From Muribaculaceae bacterium (GTDB lineage Bacteria; Bacteroidota; Bacteroidia; Bacteroidales; Muribaculaceae), in assembly GCA_023662835.1 (NCBI GenBank), contig JAMPII010000002.1, positions 25,216 to 89,215 of the forward strand: a DNA stretch of 64,000 nt, written 5' to 3'. Position 1 is the first letter of the stretch, and each line of letters opens with the position of its first letter. Both the position numbers and the translations under genes were made by a program. Positions 18,617 to 28,276 of the stretch are shown piece by piece. The notes under the pieces were generated by a model. That model saw only the letters and a program-made list of their open reading frames with translations, was not told the DNA's origin and did no database searches.

Positions 18617-19927
18617 TTAGTCGCGGCGGAAGATGTCGCGAGTGTATACTTTGTTTATCACATCGTCGAGACATGAATCGTATCGGTTGGCAACAATGGC
18701 TTGCGACATAGTTTTGAACTTGTCGATATCGTTTACAACAACACTGCCAAAGAATGTTGAGCCGTCTTTGAGTGTCGGTTCGTAGATAATCACTTGGGCT
18801 CCCTTAGCTTTTATGCGTTTCATCACGCCCTGGATTGACGATTGGCGGAAGTTGTCGGAGTTTGATTTCATAGTGAGGCGATATACACCAACAGTGCAAG
18901 GCTGTTCCGAGTCAGCGTTGTATTGTACGTTGCTGGTGTAGTAGCCGGCCATGTGTAGAATTTGGTCGGCGATGAAATCCTTGCGTGTGCGGTTCGATTC
19001 TACAATTGCCGACATCATGTTTTGTGGCACTTCAGCATAGTTAGCCAGCAACTGTTTTGTATCCTTAGGCAAGCAATAGCCACCATATCCAAACGAGGGA
19101 TTATTGTAGTGGGAGCCAATACGCGGATCAAGACCTACGCCTTCAATGATAGCTTTGGAATCAAGGCCTTTCACTTCGGCATATGTATCTAGTTCGTTGA
19201 AGTAGCTGACACGTAGAGCAAGGTATGTGTTTGCGAATAATTTCACAGCTTCAGCTTCTTTCATTCCCATGTATAGAGTAGGAATGTTTTCTTTCAGAGC
19301 ACCTTGTTGGAGAAGTTCTACAAAAGTATGGGCTGCAGCATCGATTTTTTCAAGGTTGGTTACCGCAAGTATTGCTGCGTTTTCTTCAGCGAATTCTGCG
19401 CGGTCGATTATTTTAGGAGTGCCGGCAATGATACGTGAAGGATATAGATTGTCGTACAGCGCTTTACTCTCGCGAAGGAATTCGGGGAAGAAAAGAAGAT
19501 TGAATTGTTTTGCGCCTTTTGCGGCATATTTTACATACAAGCTGCGGCAATAGCCAACTGGGATTGTTGACTTTATTACCATTACGGCATCAGGATTAAC
19601 GCTGAGAACCAGATCGATAACATCTTCGATGCAGTGGGTGTCGAAGAAATTTTTCACCGGGTCGTAGTTTGTTGGGGCAGCAATCACAACGAAGTCTGCA
19701 TCTCTGTATGCTGCTTCACCGTCGAGTGTGGCAGTTAGATCAAGTTGCTTTTCAGCAAGATATTTTTCGATGTATTCATCTTGAATCGGTGATACGCGTT
19801 TGTTTATTTTATCAACTTTTTCGGGAATTACATCGACTGCTGTAACGTGATTGTGCTGTGCCAGCAGTGTTGCCAAACTTAAACCTACATATCCTGTACC
19901 TGCAACAGCAATGTTGTATTGTTTCAT
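18617..19927 (-). CDS. ugd: UDP-glucose/GDP-mannose dehydrogenase family protein
   Basis: NAD-dependent nucleotide-sugar 6-dehydrogenase making a UDP-uronic acid for surface polysaccharides. The Rossmann start is [18 protein letters not shown], the catalytic region is [18 protein letters not shown] (Cys about 260), and a [11 protein letters not shown] motif lies near residue 150. Length 436 is slightly longer than E. coli Ugd. It is a single gene flanked by terminators with no glycosyltransferase next to it. UDP-glucose is the likely substrate, but this cannot be proved from sequence. Confidence 0.9.
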   Translation of the reverse strand: MKQYNIAVAGTGYVGLSLATLLAQHNHVTAVDVIPEKVDKINKRVSPIQDEYIEKYLAEKQLDLTATLDGEAAYRDADFVVIAAPTNYDPVKNFFDTHCIEDVIDLVLSVNPDAVMVIKSTIPVGYCRSLYVKYAAKGAKQFNLLFFPEFLRESKALYDNLYPSRIIAGTPKIIDRAEFAEENAAILAVTNLEKIDAAAHTFVELLQQGALKENIPTLYMGMKEAEAVKLFANTYLALRVSYFNELDTYAEVKGLDSKAIIEGVGLDPRIGSHYNNPSFGYGGYCLPKDTKQLLANYAEVPQNMMSAIVESNRTRKDFIADQILHMAGYYTSNVQYNADSEQPCTVGVYRLTMKSNSDNFRQSSIQGVMKRIKAKGAQVIIYEPTLKDGSTFFGSVVVNDIDKFKTMSQAIVANRYDSCLDDVINKVYTRDIFRRD

Positions 19928-20099
19928 CGTACGTTGTTTTTATACTTGTTTTGATTCGAATTCTAATGATTTAATGCGTTAAAATTCCGGCGTTGGCCGG
20001 AACAACTCTGTTATCCATAATGTACGCTGTGCAAATTTCGCAATTCTCATTTGAAAGTGCAAACATTTGCAGATTAAATCACTATGCCAAACTCTAAAA

Positions 20100-20145
20100 G
20101 TAAAAAGGCAACCTGTAATCTCGTTCTGATTGCAGGTCACCTTTG
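20100..20145 (-). terminator. Terminator after prs
   Basis: On the minus strand an imperfect stem (AGGTGACCTGCAAT pairing with ATTACAGGTTGCCT) is followed by T5, about 20-60 bases after the prs stop codon. The rest of the 239-base gap between prs and ugd holds nothing else I can assign. Confidence 0.65.
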
Positions 20146-20166
20146 TAATGTAATGCCGTATGTTGT

Positions 20167-21099
20167 TTAAATAAGATATTGCGAAGAAATTGATTGATTT
20201 TCGTGAACACGACGGATTGTATCGGCCAATAGCCCTGCTACTGAGAGAATTGTGCATTTCTTGCAATCTTTAGTGTAGGGAATGCTGTTTGTGAAAATCA
20301 TTTCGGTTAGTCCACTTTCGTTCACGCGGTCTGTGGCCGGGTCGCTCATTATGGCATGTGAGCAAAGGGCTCTCACTGTTTTTGCCCCTTCTTTTAGCAT
20401 CAAGTCGGCAGCTTTTGTAATTGTACCTGCTGTATCAACCATGTCGTCGATAAGAATAACATTCTTGTCTTTTACATCGCCGATTACCGTCATAGATGCA
20501 ACAACATTTGCTTTAGCGCGCTGCTTGTGACAAAGCACTAGAGGCACATTGAAGTATTTTGCATATGTATTGGCTCGTTTTGCTCCGCCAACGTCGGGGG
20601 TAGCAATTACCATGTCGTCGAGTTTGAGAGATTCAATGTAAGGCATGAACACTGATGAGCCATAAAGGTGGTCGACTGGAACGTTAAAGAAACCCTGAAT
20701 CTGGTCGGCATGGAGATCCATCGTGATTACGCGGTTAACACCGGCAGCACTTAGAAGGTCGGCAACCAGTTTGGCGGCGATAGAAACACGTGGCTTATCT
20801 TTTCTGTCCTGACGAGCCCAACCGAAATAAGGCATGACTGCAATGATTGATGCAGCAGAAGCTCGTTTCGCAGCGTCAATCATTAAAAGCAGCTCCATTA
20901 AGTTATCGCTGTTAGGGAATGTAGATTGAACCAAGTACACTTCACATCCGCGTATCGACTCTTCGAACGATACTTCAAATTCACCGTCGGCAAAGTGCTG
21001 AATGTTCATTTTGCCAAGTTCTACTCCTAAGTCTTTGCAAATTTCCCTTGCCATGTACTCAGATTTAGTTCCGGCAAAAATTTTAAAAGGTGGTAACAT
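20167..21099 (-). CDS. prs: Ribose-phosphate pyrophosphokinase (PRPP synthase)
   Basis: Makes PRPP from ribose-5-phosphate and ATP for purine, pyrimidine, histidine and tryptophan synthesis. Class I signatures: the ATP-binding loop region around PYFGWARQDRK, the divalent-cation site VITMDLHADQIQGFF, and the PRPP loop VILIDDMVDTAGTI. Length 310 is standard. Start MLPPFKIFAGTKSEYMARE. Confidence 0.95.
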   Translation of the reverse strand: MLPPFKIFAGTKSEYMAREICKDLGVELGKMNIQHFADGEFEVSFEESIRGCEVYLVQSTFPNSDNLMELLLMIDAAKRASAASIIAVMPYFGWARQDRKDKPRVSIAAKLVADLLSAAGVNRVITMDLHADQIQGFFNVPVDHLYGSSVFMPYIESLKLDDMVIATPDVGGAKRANTYAKYFNVPLVLCHKQRAKANVVASMTVIGDVKDKNVILIDDMVDTAGTITKAADLMLKEGAKTVRALCSHAIMSDPATDRVNESGLTEMIFTNSIPYTKDCKKCTILSVAGLLADTIRRVHENQSISSQYLI

Positions 21100-21137
21100 T
21101 TCAGAAATCGTTTTGTTTGTAGTTCAGAAATCGCCTA

Positions 21138-21145
21138 CAAAGTTA
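21138..21145 (-). promoter_or_regulatory. -7 box TAACTTTG upstream of prs
   Basis: On the minus strand TAACTTTG lies 39 bases before the prs ATG. No clear TTTG occurs 19-21 bases upstream, so this is a half match to the Bacteroidetes promoter. Confidence 0.5.
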
Positions 21146-21238
21146 GTGGTTTTAGCCATTTTTCGGACTATTTTGTATGGTTATTTTTTCTACATTTTTA
21201 CAACTGAAATAAATAAATTGATAGATAACAGTTTATCG

Positions 21239-22933
21239 TTATTTCGCATTGTGGCGTAATTTCCAGATAACGGCACTGTGGGGCTGAACCGTTGTTACGA
21301 ACGGGCTGGTGGCCGAAACTGTTTTATGCTGTTTGGTGCGGGTGAGCAGCTCTGTGGCGGCATATTCCCGTTGTGGCAGGTTGAGAAATTCAAATGCATG
21401 TACCGGTATGTTTATTTGCATTTCTGAAACTTCCGGGCCGAAATTTACTGCGATAAGAAGGGTTTCGTTTTCGCATGAACGCATGAATATGTAATGATGA
21501 TGCGGACTGACTGTTGGGTTTTCGTAATTGACATACATCAGGTCGAAAAATCGTCCGCGGGAAATTGCTTTTTCGCGATTGCAAATATTTAAAATAGTTT
21601 CATACTGCTTTCGTAGCAAGATCTCATTGTCGGTAAGAAACTGGTCGTTGCATTTTCCGTGGTTATACCAGCGGCGCAGTGTTGGAACCGACCAATAGTC
21701 GAAAATCGTTGTACGCCCATCTTTACCGCTGAAACCTTCGGCATCAGCAGCCGGTTCGCCAAGCTCTTGCCCTGCATATATCATCATTGGTCCGGTGCTT
21801 ATCATTGAGCTTACAATAAGCGAGGGAATTACAAGGTTTGGATCACCGGCGTAGAATTCGGATGCGAAACGTTGCTCGTCGTGGTTTTCCAAGAAATTAA
21901 GCATGTTGTGCGATATGCCTTCTACTGTTTGCCAGCAGTTTGTTATTCTGGCGGCTGAAATGTTCCAACATTGTATTCCACGTAGAGTGTCGTAAAGATT
22001 CACCTTGTCGTACAGGTAGTCGAAACCGCCATAATTTATGAAATCGCGGTACAAGTTTGTGTCGTAAATTTCGGCGATGAAAATAATTTGCGGGTGTTTG
22101 TCTTTAACGTTCGGTATAGCCCATTGCCAAAATTCAAGAGGCACCATGTGTGCCATGTCGCAACGGAATCCATCGATACCCTTGTCGGCCCAATAGTTGA
22201 GAATGTGAAGCATCTGTGCCCATGTACGGGGAATTGGGTGAAAATGATGAGACCCATTTGAGGGGTCAATGCCGTAGTTGAGCTTCACTGTCTCATACCA
22301 GTCGTCTTTTCCCGGAAATGCAGTGAAGCAATCGTTTCCTGAAGCTTTCGCGGGGAACTCGATATATGCCTCCTTGCCGGAGCCTATGGGAAATGACGGC
22401 GCAAATTGCTGATGAGGCATGTAATAGAAGTTATTATCCTTCTCGAAAAAATAGTCCTTTTTGTCGTTTTTGCCAAAATCGACAACCCCATCGGGGTGAG
22501 CATCGGAGATGTATTGGCGTGAAACGTGGTTAGGAACGAAGTCAATAATCACTTTCAATCCTGCATCATGGGTGCGTACAACAAGATGATGAAATTCTTC
22601 CATTCTTTTTTCAACATCGACAGCTATATCCGGATCGATATCATAATAGTCTTTGATGGCATATGGAGATCCGGCTTTCCCTTTTATGACGAATGGGTTG
22701 TCGCGGTGTATGCCATAGCTGGTGTAGTCGGTGAACTGGGAATGTTCGATCACTCCGGTGTACCACACGTGAGTGGCTCCGAGACGTCGTATGCTTCTGA
22801 GCACTGTGGCTGTAATGTCGTTCATTTTCCCTACGCCGTTCTGTTCAATTGTTCCGTAAGGAACGGGCGATTCACAAGTGTTTGAAAATAATCTGGGTAA
22901 TAATTGGTATATTATCGGTTTTTCGGTTGACAT
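21239..22933 (-). CDS. GH13 alpha-amylase family glycosidase
   Basis: Glycoside hydrolase family 13 barrel. Conserved regions: DFVPNHVSRQY (region I), GIDGFRCDMAHM with the nucleophile Asp about 259 (region II), FIAEIYDTN with the acid Glu about 288 (region III), and NFLENHDEQRF with Asp about 352 (region IV). The C-terminal 90 residues form a beta-rich domain. No signal peptide is seen, so it is probably cytoplasmic and acts on internal alpha-glucans. Length 564. It starts 11 bases after the patatin gene, which itself follows nqrF by 14 bases. Exact substrate not known. Confidence 0.9.
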   Translation of the reverse strand: MSTEKPIIYQLLPRLFSNTCESPVPYGTIEQNGVGKMNDITATVLRSIRRLGATHVWYTGVIEHSQFTDYTSYGIHRDNPFVIKGKAGSPYAIKDYYDIDPDIAVDVEKRMEEFHHLVVRTHDAGLKVIIDFVPNHVSRQYISDAHPDGVVDFGKNDKKDYFFEKDNNFYYMPHQQFAPSFPIGSGKEAYIEFPAKASGNDCFTAFPGKDDWYETVKLNYGIDPSNGSHHFHPIPRTWAQMLHILNYWADKGIDGFRCDMAHMVPLEFWQWAIPNVKDKHPQIIFIAEIYDTNLYRDFINYGGFDYLYDKVNLYDTLRGIQCWNISAARITNCWQTVEGISHNMLNFLENHDEQRFASEFYAGDPNLVIPSLIVSSMISTGPMMIYAGQELGEPAADAEGFSGKDGRTTIFDYWSVPTLRRWYNHGKCNDQFLTDNEILLRKQYETILNICNREKAISRGRFFDLMYVNYENPTVSPHHHYIFMRSCENETLLIAVNFGPEVSEMQINIPVHAFEFLNLPQREYAATELLTRTKQHKTVSATSPFVTTVQPHSAVIWKLRHNAK

Positions 22934-22944
22934 AGCAAGTTGTT

Positions 22945-23760
22945 TTATTGCTTGTTATTAGTGACGAGCGGAGAGTTTGCAAATGCTTGTCGGGCACTTT
23001 TGTATCCGCTTTTGAAAATACGTTCTTTCTCTTTCATGTTGAACACCTGAAGGTCTGCTATAGTATCGGTCGATATTACTGTGTCGCATAGTGCCAGATC
23101 GCTTACGGCATTCATTCGGGCCAGCAGGTGATATGAGCGTTGAGCTACATCCAGAATCGAGCTAGTTGGCACCCGATTCTTAATCAGTGGGCTGACATTG
23201 ATACCTATCAGGTGATCACACTCCTCCCGAATGGCCCAAGCAGGTAAGTTATGTAGCACACCGCCGTCGACATAATTAGTGCCGCCAATTTTCATCGGTT
23301 TGAAAACTATTGGTATCGAACAAGAGGCAACAACACGTTCTACGATATTTCCTTTGCGCCATTGTACAGCGGTTCCTGAGTCTAGATCCGTAGCGCATAG
23401 CACAACCGGAAGCGGACATTGCTCAATCTTTTCAACCGGCATATATTTTTTCAAGAAACTCTTGAAACCGTTCATGTTAAGTAAGCCATTACGAGGCATG
23501 CTTATTTCGCAAAAATCGGAGAACTTTGCTATCATGAACAGTTTCAGGATTTCAAGAGGTTTCATTCCGGAGGCATAGAATGCTGCAGCAATGGCTCCTG
23601 AACTTACTCCGGCGATAATATCGGGCTTTATGCCAAGCTCGTCCATTGCGTAAAGGGCACCAAGATGAGCAATACCTCTAACACCACCACCGCTGAGCGC
23701 CAATCCTATATGATGGCATTCAGCAGTAGCAGATAATATATTCCCGGCTAATTGTTTCAT
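22945..23760 (-). CDS. Patatin-like phospholipase family protein (RssA-like)
   Basis: Ser-Asp dyad lipase fold. Oxyanion loop ALSGGGVRGIAHLG (about 21-34), nucleophile in AGVSSGAIAAAF (GxSxG, about 50), and the catalytic Asp in YVDGGVLHN (about 167). Length 271 fits bacterial RssA/YchK-type proteins. No export signal is visible. Its acyl substrate is unknown. It is placed directly after nqrF, possibly in the same transcript. Confidence 0.88.
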   Translation of the reverse strand: MKQLAGNILSATAECHHIGLALSGGGVRGIAHLGALYAMDELGIKPDIIAGVSSGAIAAAFYASGMKPLEILKLFMIAKFSDFCEISMPRNGLLNMNGFKSFLKKYMPVEKIEQCPLPVVLCATDLDSGTAVQWRKGNIVERVVASCSIPIVFKPMKIGGTNYVDGGVLHNLPAWAIREECDHLIGINVSPLIKNRVPTSSILDVAQRSYHLLARMNAVSDLALCDTVISTDTIADLQVFNMKEKERIFKSGYKSARQAFANSPLVTNNKQ

Positions 23761-23774
23761 ATGATCATAATTTA

Positions 23775-25061
23775 TTATCCTCCGAAGTTGTCATACATGA
23801 GGTTTTCGGTAGGAACGCCTAAATTCCACAACATTTTCTCGACAGCGTTGCTCATTGGTCCGGGACCGCACATATAATACTCGATATCCTCAGGCGCAGG
23901 ATGATCCTTTAAGTAAGTCTCGTATATTACTTGATGAACAAATCCGGGCGTGTACTTCACTCCTGCGGCGTCAGCGGCAGGATCGGGACGGTCGAGCGCA
24001 AGATGGAATTTAAAATTGGGGAAGTCCTTTTCAAGTTGAAGGAAGTCTTTCAGATAGAAAACTTCGTTCAGTGCTCGGGCTCCGTAGAAATAGTTCATGA
24101 TGCGGTTTGTTGTATTGAGCGTGCGAGTCATGTACATAATTTGCGAACGTAACGGAGCCATTCCCGCACCACCGCCAATCCACATCATCTCGGCAGTCGA
24201 ATCGACTATCGGGTGGAAATCGCCGTAAGGACCACTCATACGCACCTTATTGCCCGGTTTGAGAGTGAAAATATATGACGATGCGATCCCCGGCATAACA
24301 TCCATGAACCCTACCTCGGGTTTTGGCTTAAAGGGTGGAGTGGCGATGCGTACGGTTAGCATTATGCGATCGCCTTCGGCCGGATAGTTCGCCATTGAGT
24401 AGGCGCGCACGGTCGGTTCTGTGTTGCGGCATTTAAGATTGAATAGTCCAAATTTTTCCCATGACGGGAGGTATTCGTCGCCGATTAAACTCTTGTCAAT
24501 ATCCTTGTCGTAGTCCATCTCGTAAGTTGGAATCTTTATCTGGGCGTATGAGCCTGGGATAAAATTCATATGTTCTCCTTTTGGCAGAGCAACAATAAAT
24601 TCCTTGATAAAAGTTGCAACATTCTTGTTTGAAATAACCTCACATTCCCATTCTTTCACGTCGAGAACCGAAGTGGGAACGCCGATGCTCATATCCTGTT
24701 TCACTTTCACCTGGCATCCCAAACGCCAATGATCCTTAATTTGCTTGCGTGTGAAATGAACAGTTTCTGTTGGTAGGATTTCGCCACCACCGTCGAATAC
24801 CTGCACTTTACATTGCCCGCAGCTGCCTTTGCCTCCGCAGGCCGACGACAGAAATACATTTTGCGAGGCTAATGCCGAAAGCAGCGAATCGCCCGATTGG
24901 ACAAGTAGCTCTTTATCGTTGTTTATAGTAATTTTCACCTGTCCTGACGGAACAAGCATGTGCTTGGCTATGAGGAGCACGACAACCAGAACCAGCGTTA
25001 TAACCAGAAAAATAGTTACAGCTGTTATGATGGTCAAAGAGTTTATCGAGTATAGAATCAT
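23775..25061 (-). CDS. nqrF: Na+-translocating NADH:quinone reductase subunit F
   Basis: Entry subunit that takes electrons from NADH. An N-terminal membrane helix (about 8-32) precedes a [2Fe-2S] ferredoxin domain with cysteines in SACGGKGSCGQC (about 74-85) and LGCQVKV. FAD- and NADH-binding domains follow, with RAYSMANYP for FAD and a C-terminal YMCGPGPM. Length 428. Last subunit gene of nqrABCDEF. Confidence 0.96.
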   Translation of the reverse strand: MILYSINSLTIITAVTIFLVITLVLVVVLLIAKHMLVPSGQVKITINNDKELLVQSGDSLLSALASQNVFLSSACGGKGSCGQCKVQVFDGGGEILPTETVHFTRKQIKDHWRLGCQVKVKQDMSIGVPTSVLDVKEWECEVISNKNVATFIKEFIVALPKGEHMNFIPGSYAQIKIPTYEMDYDKDIDKSLIGDEYLPSWEKFGLFNLKCRNTEPTVRAYSMANYPAEGDRIMLTVRIATPPFKPKPEVGFMDVMPGIASSYIFTLKPGNKVRMSGPYGDFHPIVDSTAEMMWIGGGAGMAPLRSQIMYMTRTLNTTNRIMNYFYGARALNEVFYLKDFLQLEKDFPNFKFHLALDRPDPAADAAGVKYTPGFVHQVIYETYLKDHPAPEDIEYYMCGPGPMSNAVEKMLWNLGVPTENLMYDNFGG

Positions 25062-25067
25062 GGCCGT

Positions 25068-25685
25068 TTACAATTTAATTCCTAGAAAACTCATAAAGGC
25101 GATGCCCATGAGACCTGTTATTATAAATGTTATTCCGACACCGCGGAGCGGTTTAGGAATGTTACTGTATTGTTGAAGTCGTTCGCGAATGGCAGCTATA
25201 CCTACAATAGCCAGAAGCCATCCTAAACCCCAGCCTGCTCCGGCGCATATTGCGGTGGTTATGTCCGGAAAATCGCGTTGCTGCATAAATAGCGAACCTC
25301 CAAGAATAGCGCAGTTTACAGCTATCAGAGGCAAAAATATACCTAGCGATGCATAGAGCGAAGGACTGTATTTCTCTACAGCCATTTCAACCAACTGCGT
25401 TAAAGAGGCTATTACAGCGATAAACATGATTAACGACAGGAAACTGAGGTCGACATCGGCAAAATCTGGCCCAAGCCATTTTAGAGCGCCTGCGCGAAGA
25501 ACATAATTCTCTAGCAAATAGTTTATCGGAAGGGAGATTACGAGCATAAAAGTGACAGCCGCGCCGAGACCAAGTGCCGTTTTAACATTCTTCGACACAG
25601 CCAGAAAAGAGCACATACCGAGGAAGTAGGCAAATATCATGTTGTCGACAAAAATAGACCTAATAAATATATTCAGATTCTCCAT
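25068..25685 (-). CDS. nqrE: Na+-translocating NADH:quinone reductase subunit E
   Basis: Six-helix membrane subunit paralogous to NqrD; together they form the inverted pair that holds an intramembrane iron site in known Nqr structures. It begins MENLNIFIRSIFVDNMIFAYFLGMCSFLAVSK-like, with the conserved Cys in the first GMCSFLAVS and a second in NCAILGGSLF. Length 205. It lies 6 bases before nqrF. Confidence 0.95.
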   Translation of the reverse strand: MENLNIFIRSIFVDNMIFAYFLGMCSFLAVSKNVKTALGLGAAVTFMLVISLPINYLLENYVLRAGALKWLGPDFADVDLSFLSLIMFIAVIASLTQLVEMAVEKYSPSLYASLGIFLPLIAVNCAILGGSLFMQQRDFPDITTAICAGAGWGLGWLLAIVGIAAIRERLQQYSNIPKPLRGVGITFIITGLMGIAFMSFLGIKL

Positions 25686-25700
25686 ATTGTATCAGTTTTA

Positions 25701-26327
25701 TTATTGTTCCTGCAAATCCTTGTTTATAGTTCGATGGATCCAGATTATACAACCGGTAACAATGAGTGCCATAGGTGGAAGAATCATTAAACCGTTATTG
25801 GAATATCCATGGTCGTACCATGACTGAGGTATAATTTGTATTCCCCACAAAGTTCCGCAGCCAAGCAATTCGCGAAAAAATGCTACAATAATTAATATCA
25901 GTGCATAGCCAATGCCATTTCCAATTCCGTCGAGGAATGATGGCCATGGCTTGTTTGACATTGCGAACGCCTCCAAACGCCCCATTAGGATACAGTTTGT
26001 CACAATCAGCGAAACAAACACCGACAGCTGTTTGCTTACCTCATATTGATAGGCCATCAACAACTGATTCACTATAACAACCAGTCCGGCAACTACAACG
26101 AGCTGTACGATGATACGGATATTGGTAGGAATTGTTTTTCGGATGCATGATATAATCACGTTCGACAATGCCAGAACGGCGATGACCGACATACCCATTA
26201 CACAAGCCGGTTCGAGCTTGGCGGTTACGGCCAGGCAGGAACAGATACCTAAAATTTGAACTATTACCGGATTATCCTTCGATATTGGATTAAACAGTGT
26301 TAGTAAATTTTTATTCTTAATAGCCAT
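25701..26327 (-). CDS. nqrD: Na+-translocating NADH:quinone reductase subunit D
   Basis: Six-helix membrane subunit, paralogue of NqrE. It contains the paired conserved half-helices GICSCLAVTAKL (about 27-38) and TNCILMGRLEAFAM (about 108-121), whose cysteines can hold the intramembrane cluster. Length 208. It sits between nqrC and nqrE with short gaps. Confidence 0.95.
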   Translation of the reverse strand: MAIKNKNLLTLFNPISKDNPVIVQILGICSCLAVTAKLEPACVMGMSVIAVLALSNVIISCIRKTIPTNIRIIVQLVVVAGLVVIVNQLLMAYQYEVSKQLSVFVSLIVTNCILMGRLEAFAMSNKPWPSFLDGIGNGIGYALILIIVAFFRELLGCGTLWGIQIIPQSWYDHGYSNNGLMILPPMALIVTGCIIWIHRTINKDLQEQ

Positions 26328-26333
26328 AATCTC

Positions 26334-27041
26334 TTAGCTTTTTGATTTTATTGACTCAAGAAATTTCTCATATCCGGTGATGCAATCGGCAATCATAGCT
26401 TCAACACCCTTTGAAGTTATTGTTCCGCCTGAAATAGCATCGACATAATCTTCGCCTTCTAAAGGCTTAGTTCCGGCTTTAAGCACGCCGATAGGAAGGA
26501 ACTTGTTGTTTTTAAACAAATTTTTGCCTTCAAATTGGGCGGAGAACGCCGGTTTTTCGATTTCGGCACCGAGTCCGGGGGTTTCACCTTGATGAGCAAA
26601 GTAGGCGCCATATATTGTTGTGCCATTTTCGTCAACCGACAAATAGCCCCAAATCGGACCCCACAAACCGTTACCGGCCAGTGGAATAACATATTTTTTA
26701 CTTCCGTTTTCTAGTGTGCATTCATATAACGGCAACCTACGTTGGTCAGGCGGTAGCTTCACTTCTTTTGCCACGTTAACATTGAACGCATCGCCCGGTG
26801 TAACTGTGCCATTGGCTGATACAATGAACTGGTTGGTTACATATTTATTAAATGTAGCTTTTACATCGGTATTCCCTGCTACAATATGTACCGAGGCCAG
26901 AATCTGATGCATTTTGTCGGCGTTGGCGTTGTCGGTTTGCTGTGGTTTAAGGCTTAGCGACGTGATTGCCAATGCAGCGCCAACGATAACTACCAATACT
27001 GTAATGTATATAATTGTATAAATATTACTTTGCTTATTCAT
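26334..27041 (-). CDS. nqrC: Na+-translocating NADH:quinone reductase subunit C (FMN-carrying)
   Basis: One N-terminal transmembrane helix (about 8-30) and a periplasmic FMN-binding domain. The flavinylation site is the Thr in DAISGGTITSKGV (about 205-217), a form of the SGATxT motif. The segment LWGPIWGYLSVD is also typical. Length 235. The flavin is attached by ApbE, which is not in this window. Confidence 0.95.
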   Translation of the reverse strand: MNKQSNIYTIIYITVLVVIVGAALAITSLSLKPQQTDNANADKMHQILASVHIVAGNTDVKATFNKYVTNQFIVSANGTVTPGDAFNVNVAKEVKLPPDQRRLPLYECTLENGSKKYVIPLAGNGLWGPIWGYLSVDENGTTIYGAYFAHQGETPGLGAEIEKPAFSAQFEGKNLFKNNKFLPIGVLKAGTKPLEGEDYVDAISGGTITSKGVEAMIADCITGYEKFLESIKSKS

Positions 27042-27044
27042 ATC

Positions 27045-28256
27045 TCAATCTGCTTTAACGTTAACACGGCGAACACGGCGGCGAATGTTACACTGCACAA
27101 CGCAATAGTCGATAAGTGGGGCAAACGCATTCATTAATAGCACAGCTAGCATGGCACCTTCAGGATAGCCATTATTGTAGGTGCGGATAAGTATTGCTAT
27201 CACGCCTATCAAGAAACCGTATATATATTTGCCTACATTGGTACGGGCTGCGGTCACGGGATCGGTTGCCATGAATACAGCTGCAAAAGCAAATCCGCCT
27301 AACGAAATTTGTTGTAGGGCGTTAAGTTCTGAAACCGGATAGCTTGGTGTGGCAAAGCAATGAGCCAGACAACTCATAGCCAAGCCGCCTGCAAATACTG
27401 AGAGGATAATTCTCCAACTTGCTATACCTGTTGCTAGAAGAATTGCGGCTCCAATCAGAATCGCAATCATCGATGTTTCGCCTACCGACCCGGGAATCAA
27501 TCCGACAAACATGTCCCAGTTAGATAGTGGTTCGCCTACAATATTGTTTATGTGCAGTGGTACATTTGTTTGGGTGGCAATCTGTCCCAGAGGTGTTGCT
27601 CCTGAGTATGCATCAACAATTGTGCCTTTGCCCAGACCAAGAATGGAATCAGTGGCCACAAACGCTTTGTCACCACTCATTTGTGATGGGTAGGCGAAGA
27701 ACAGGAATGCACGGGTTACAAGCGCAACGTTAAAAATATTGAATCCGGTTCCTCCAAAAATTTCTTTTACAAAAACAACCGAAAATGCTGTTGCCACAGC
27801 CAGCATCCATAGCGGAGTCTCAATAGGACAAATCAAAGGAATTAGAATACCGGTCACCAGAAATCCTTCCTGAATCTCCTCCTTACGCCATTGGGCAACG
27901 GCAAATTCTATCCCTAAGCCTACGGCGTATGAAACCACAATGCGCCAGAACATGTGGCAAAAACCGTAGCCGAGCACTTGCCAGAATGGGAATTCTGTAG
28001 CGCCGATAGCCAACCAGTGCTGGTAGCCGACATTATACATGCCGAATAGTAGGCAGGGTAGTAGCGCAATTACAACAATGATCATCACACGCTTCGAGTC
28101 AATCGAATCGTGGATGTTTACCCCTGACGTTGAGGTGGTAGTTGGGGTGAACAGAAACGTTTCGAAGCCGTCGTAAACCGAATGGAAAGCGTGCAACTTC
28201 CCGCCAGGTTGGAAATGAGGCTTAATAGCATCTAATATATGTCGTAGTTTTTTCAC
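27045..28256 (-). CDS. nqrB: Na+-translocating NADH:quinone reductase subunit B (FMN-carrying)
   Basis: Large membrane subunit with about ten helices that carries covalent FMN and takes part in sodium transfer. The flavinylation motif is in VDAYSGATPLGQ (about 217-228), and the conserved helix MATDPVTAARTNVGK lies near residue 330. Length 403. It overlaps no neighbour and is 3 bases from nqrC. Confidence 0.95.
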   Translation of the reverse strand: MKKLRHILDAIKPHFQPGGKLHAFHSVYDGFETFLFTPTTTSTSGVNIHDSIDSKRVMIIVVIALLPCLLFGMYNVGYQHWLAIGATEFPFWQVLGYGFCHMFWRIVVSYAVGLGIEFAVAQWRKEEIQEGFLVTGILIPLICPIETPLWMLAVATAFSVVFVKEIFGGTGFNIFNVALVTRAFLFFAYPSQMSGDKAFVATDSILGLGKGTIVDAYSGATPLGQIATQTNVPLHINNIVGEPLSNWDMFVGLIPGSVGETSMIAILIGAAILLATGIASWRIILSVFAGGLAMSCLAHCFATPSYPVSELNALQQISLGGFAFAAVFMATDPVTAARTNVGKYIYGFLIGVIAILIRTYNNGYPEGAMLAVLLMNAFAPLIDYCVVQCNIRRRVRRVNVKAD

Positions 28257-28276
28257 GATTAACTTCTTAATAATTG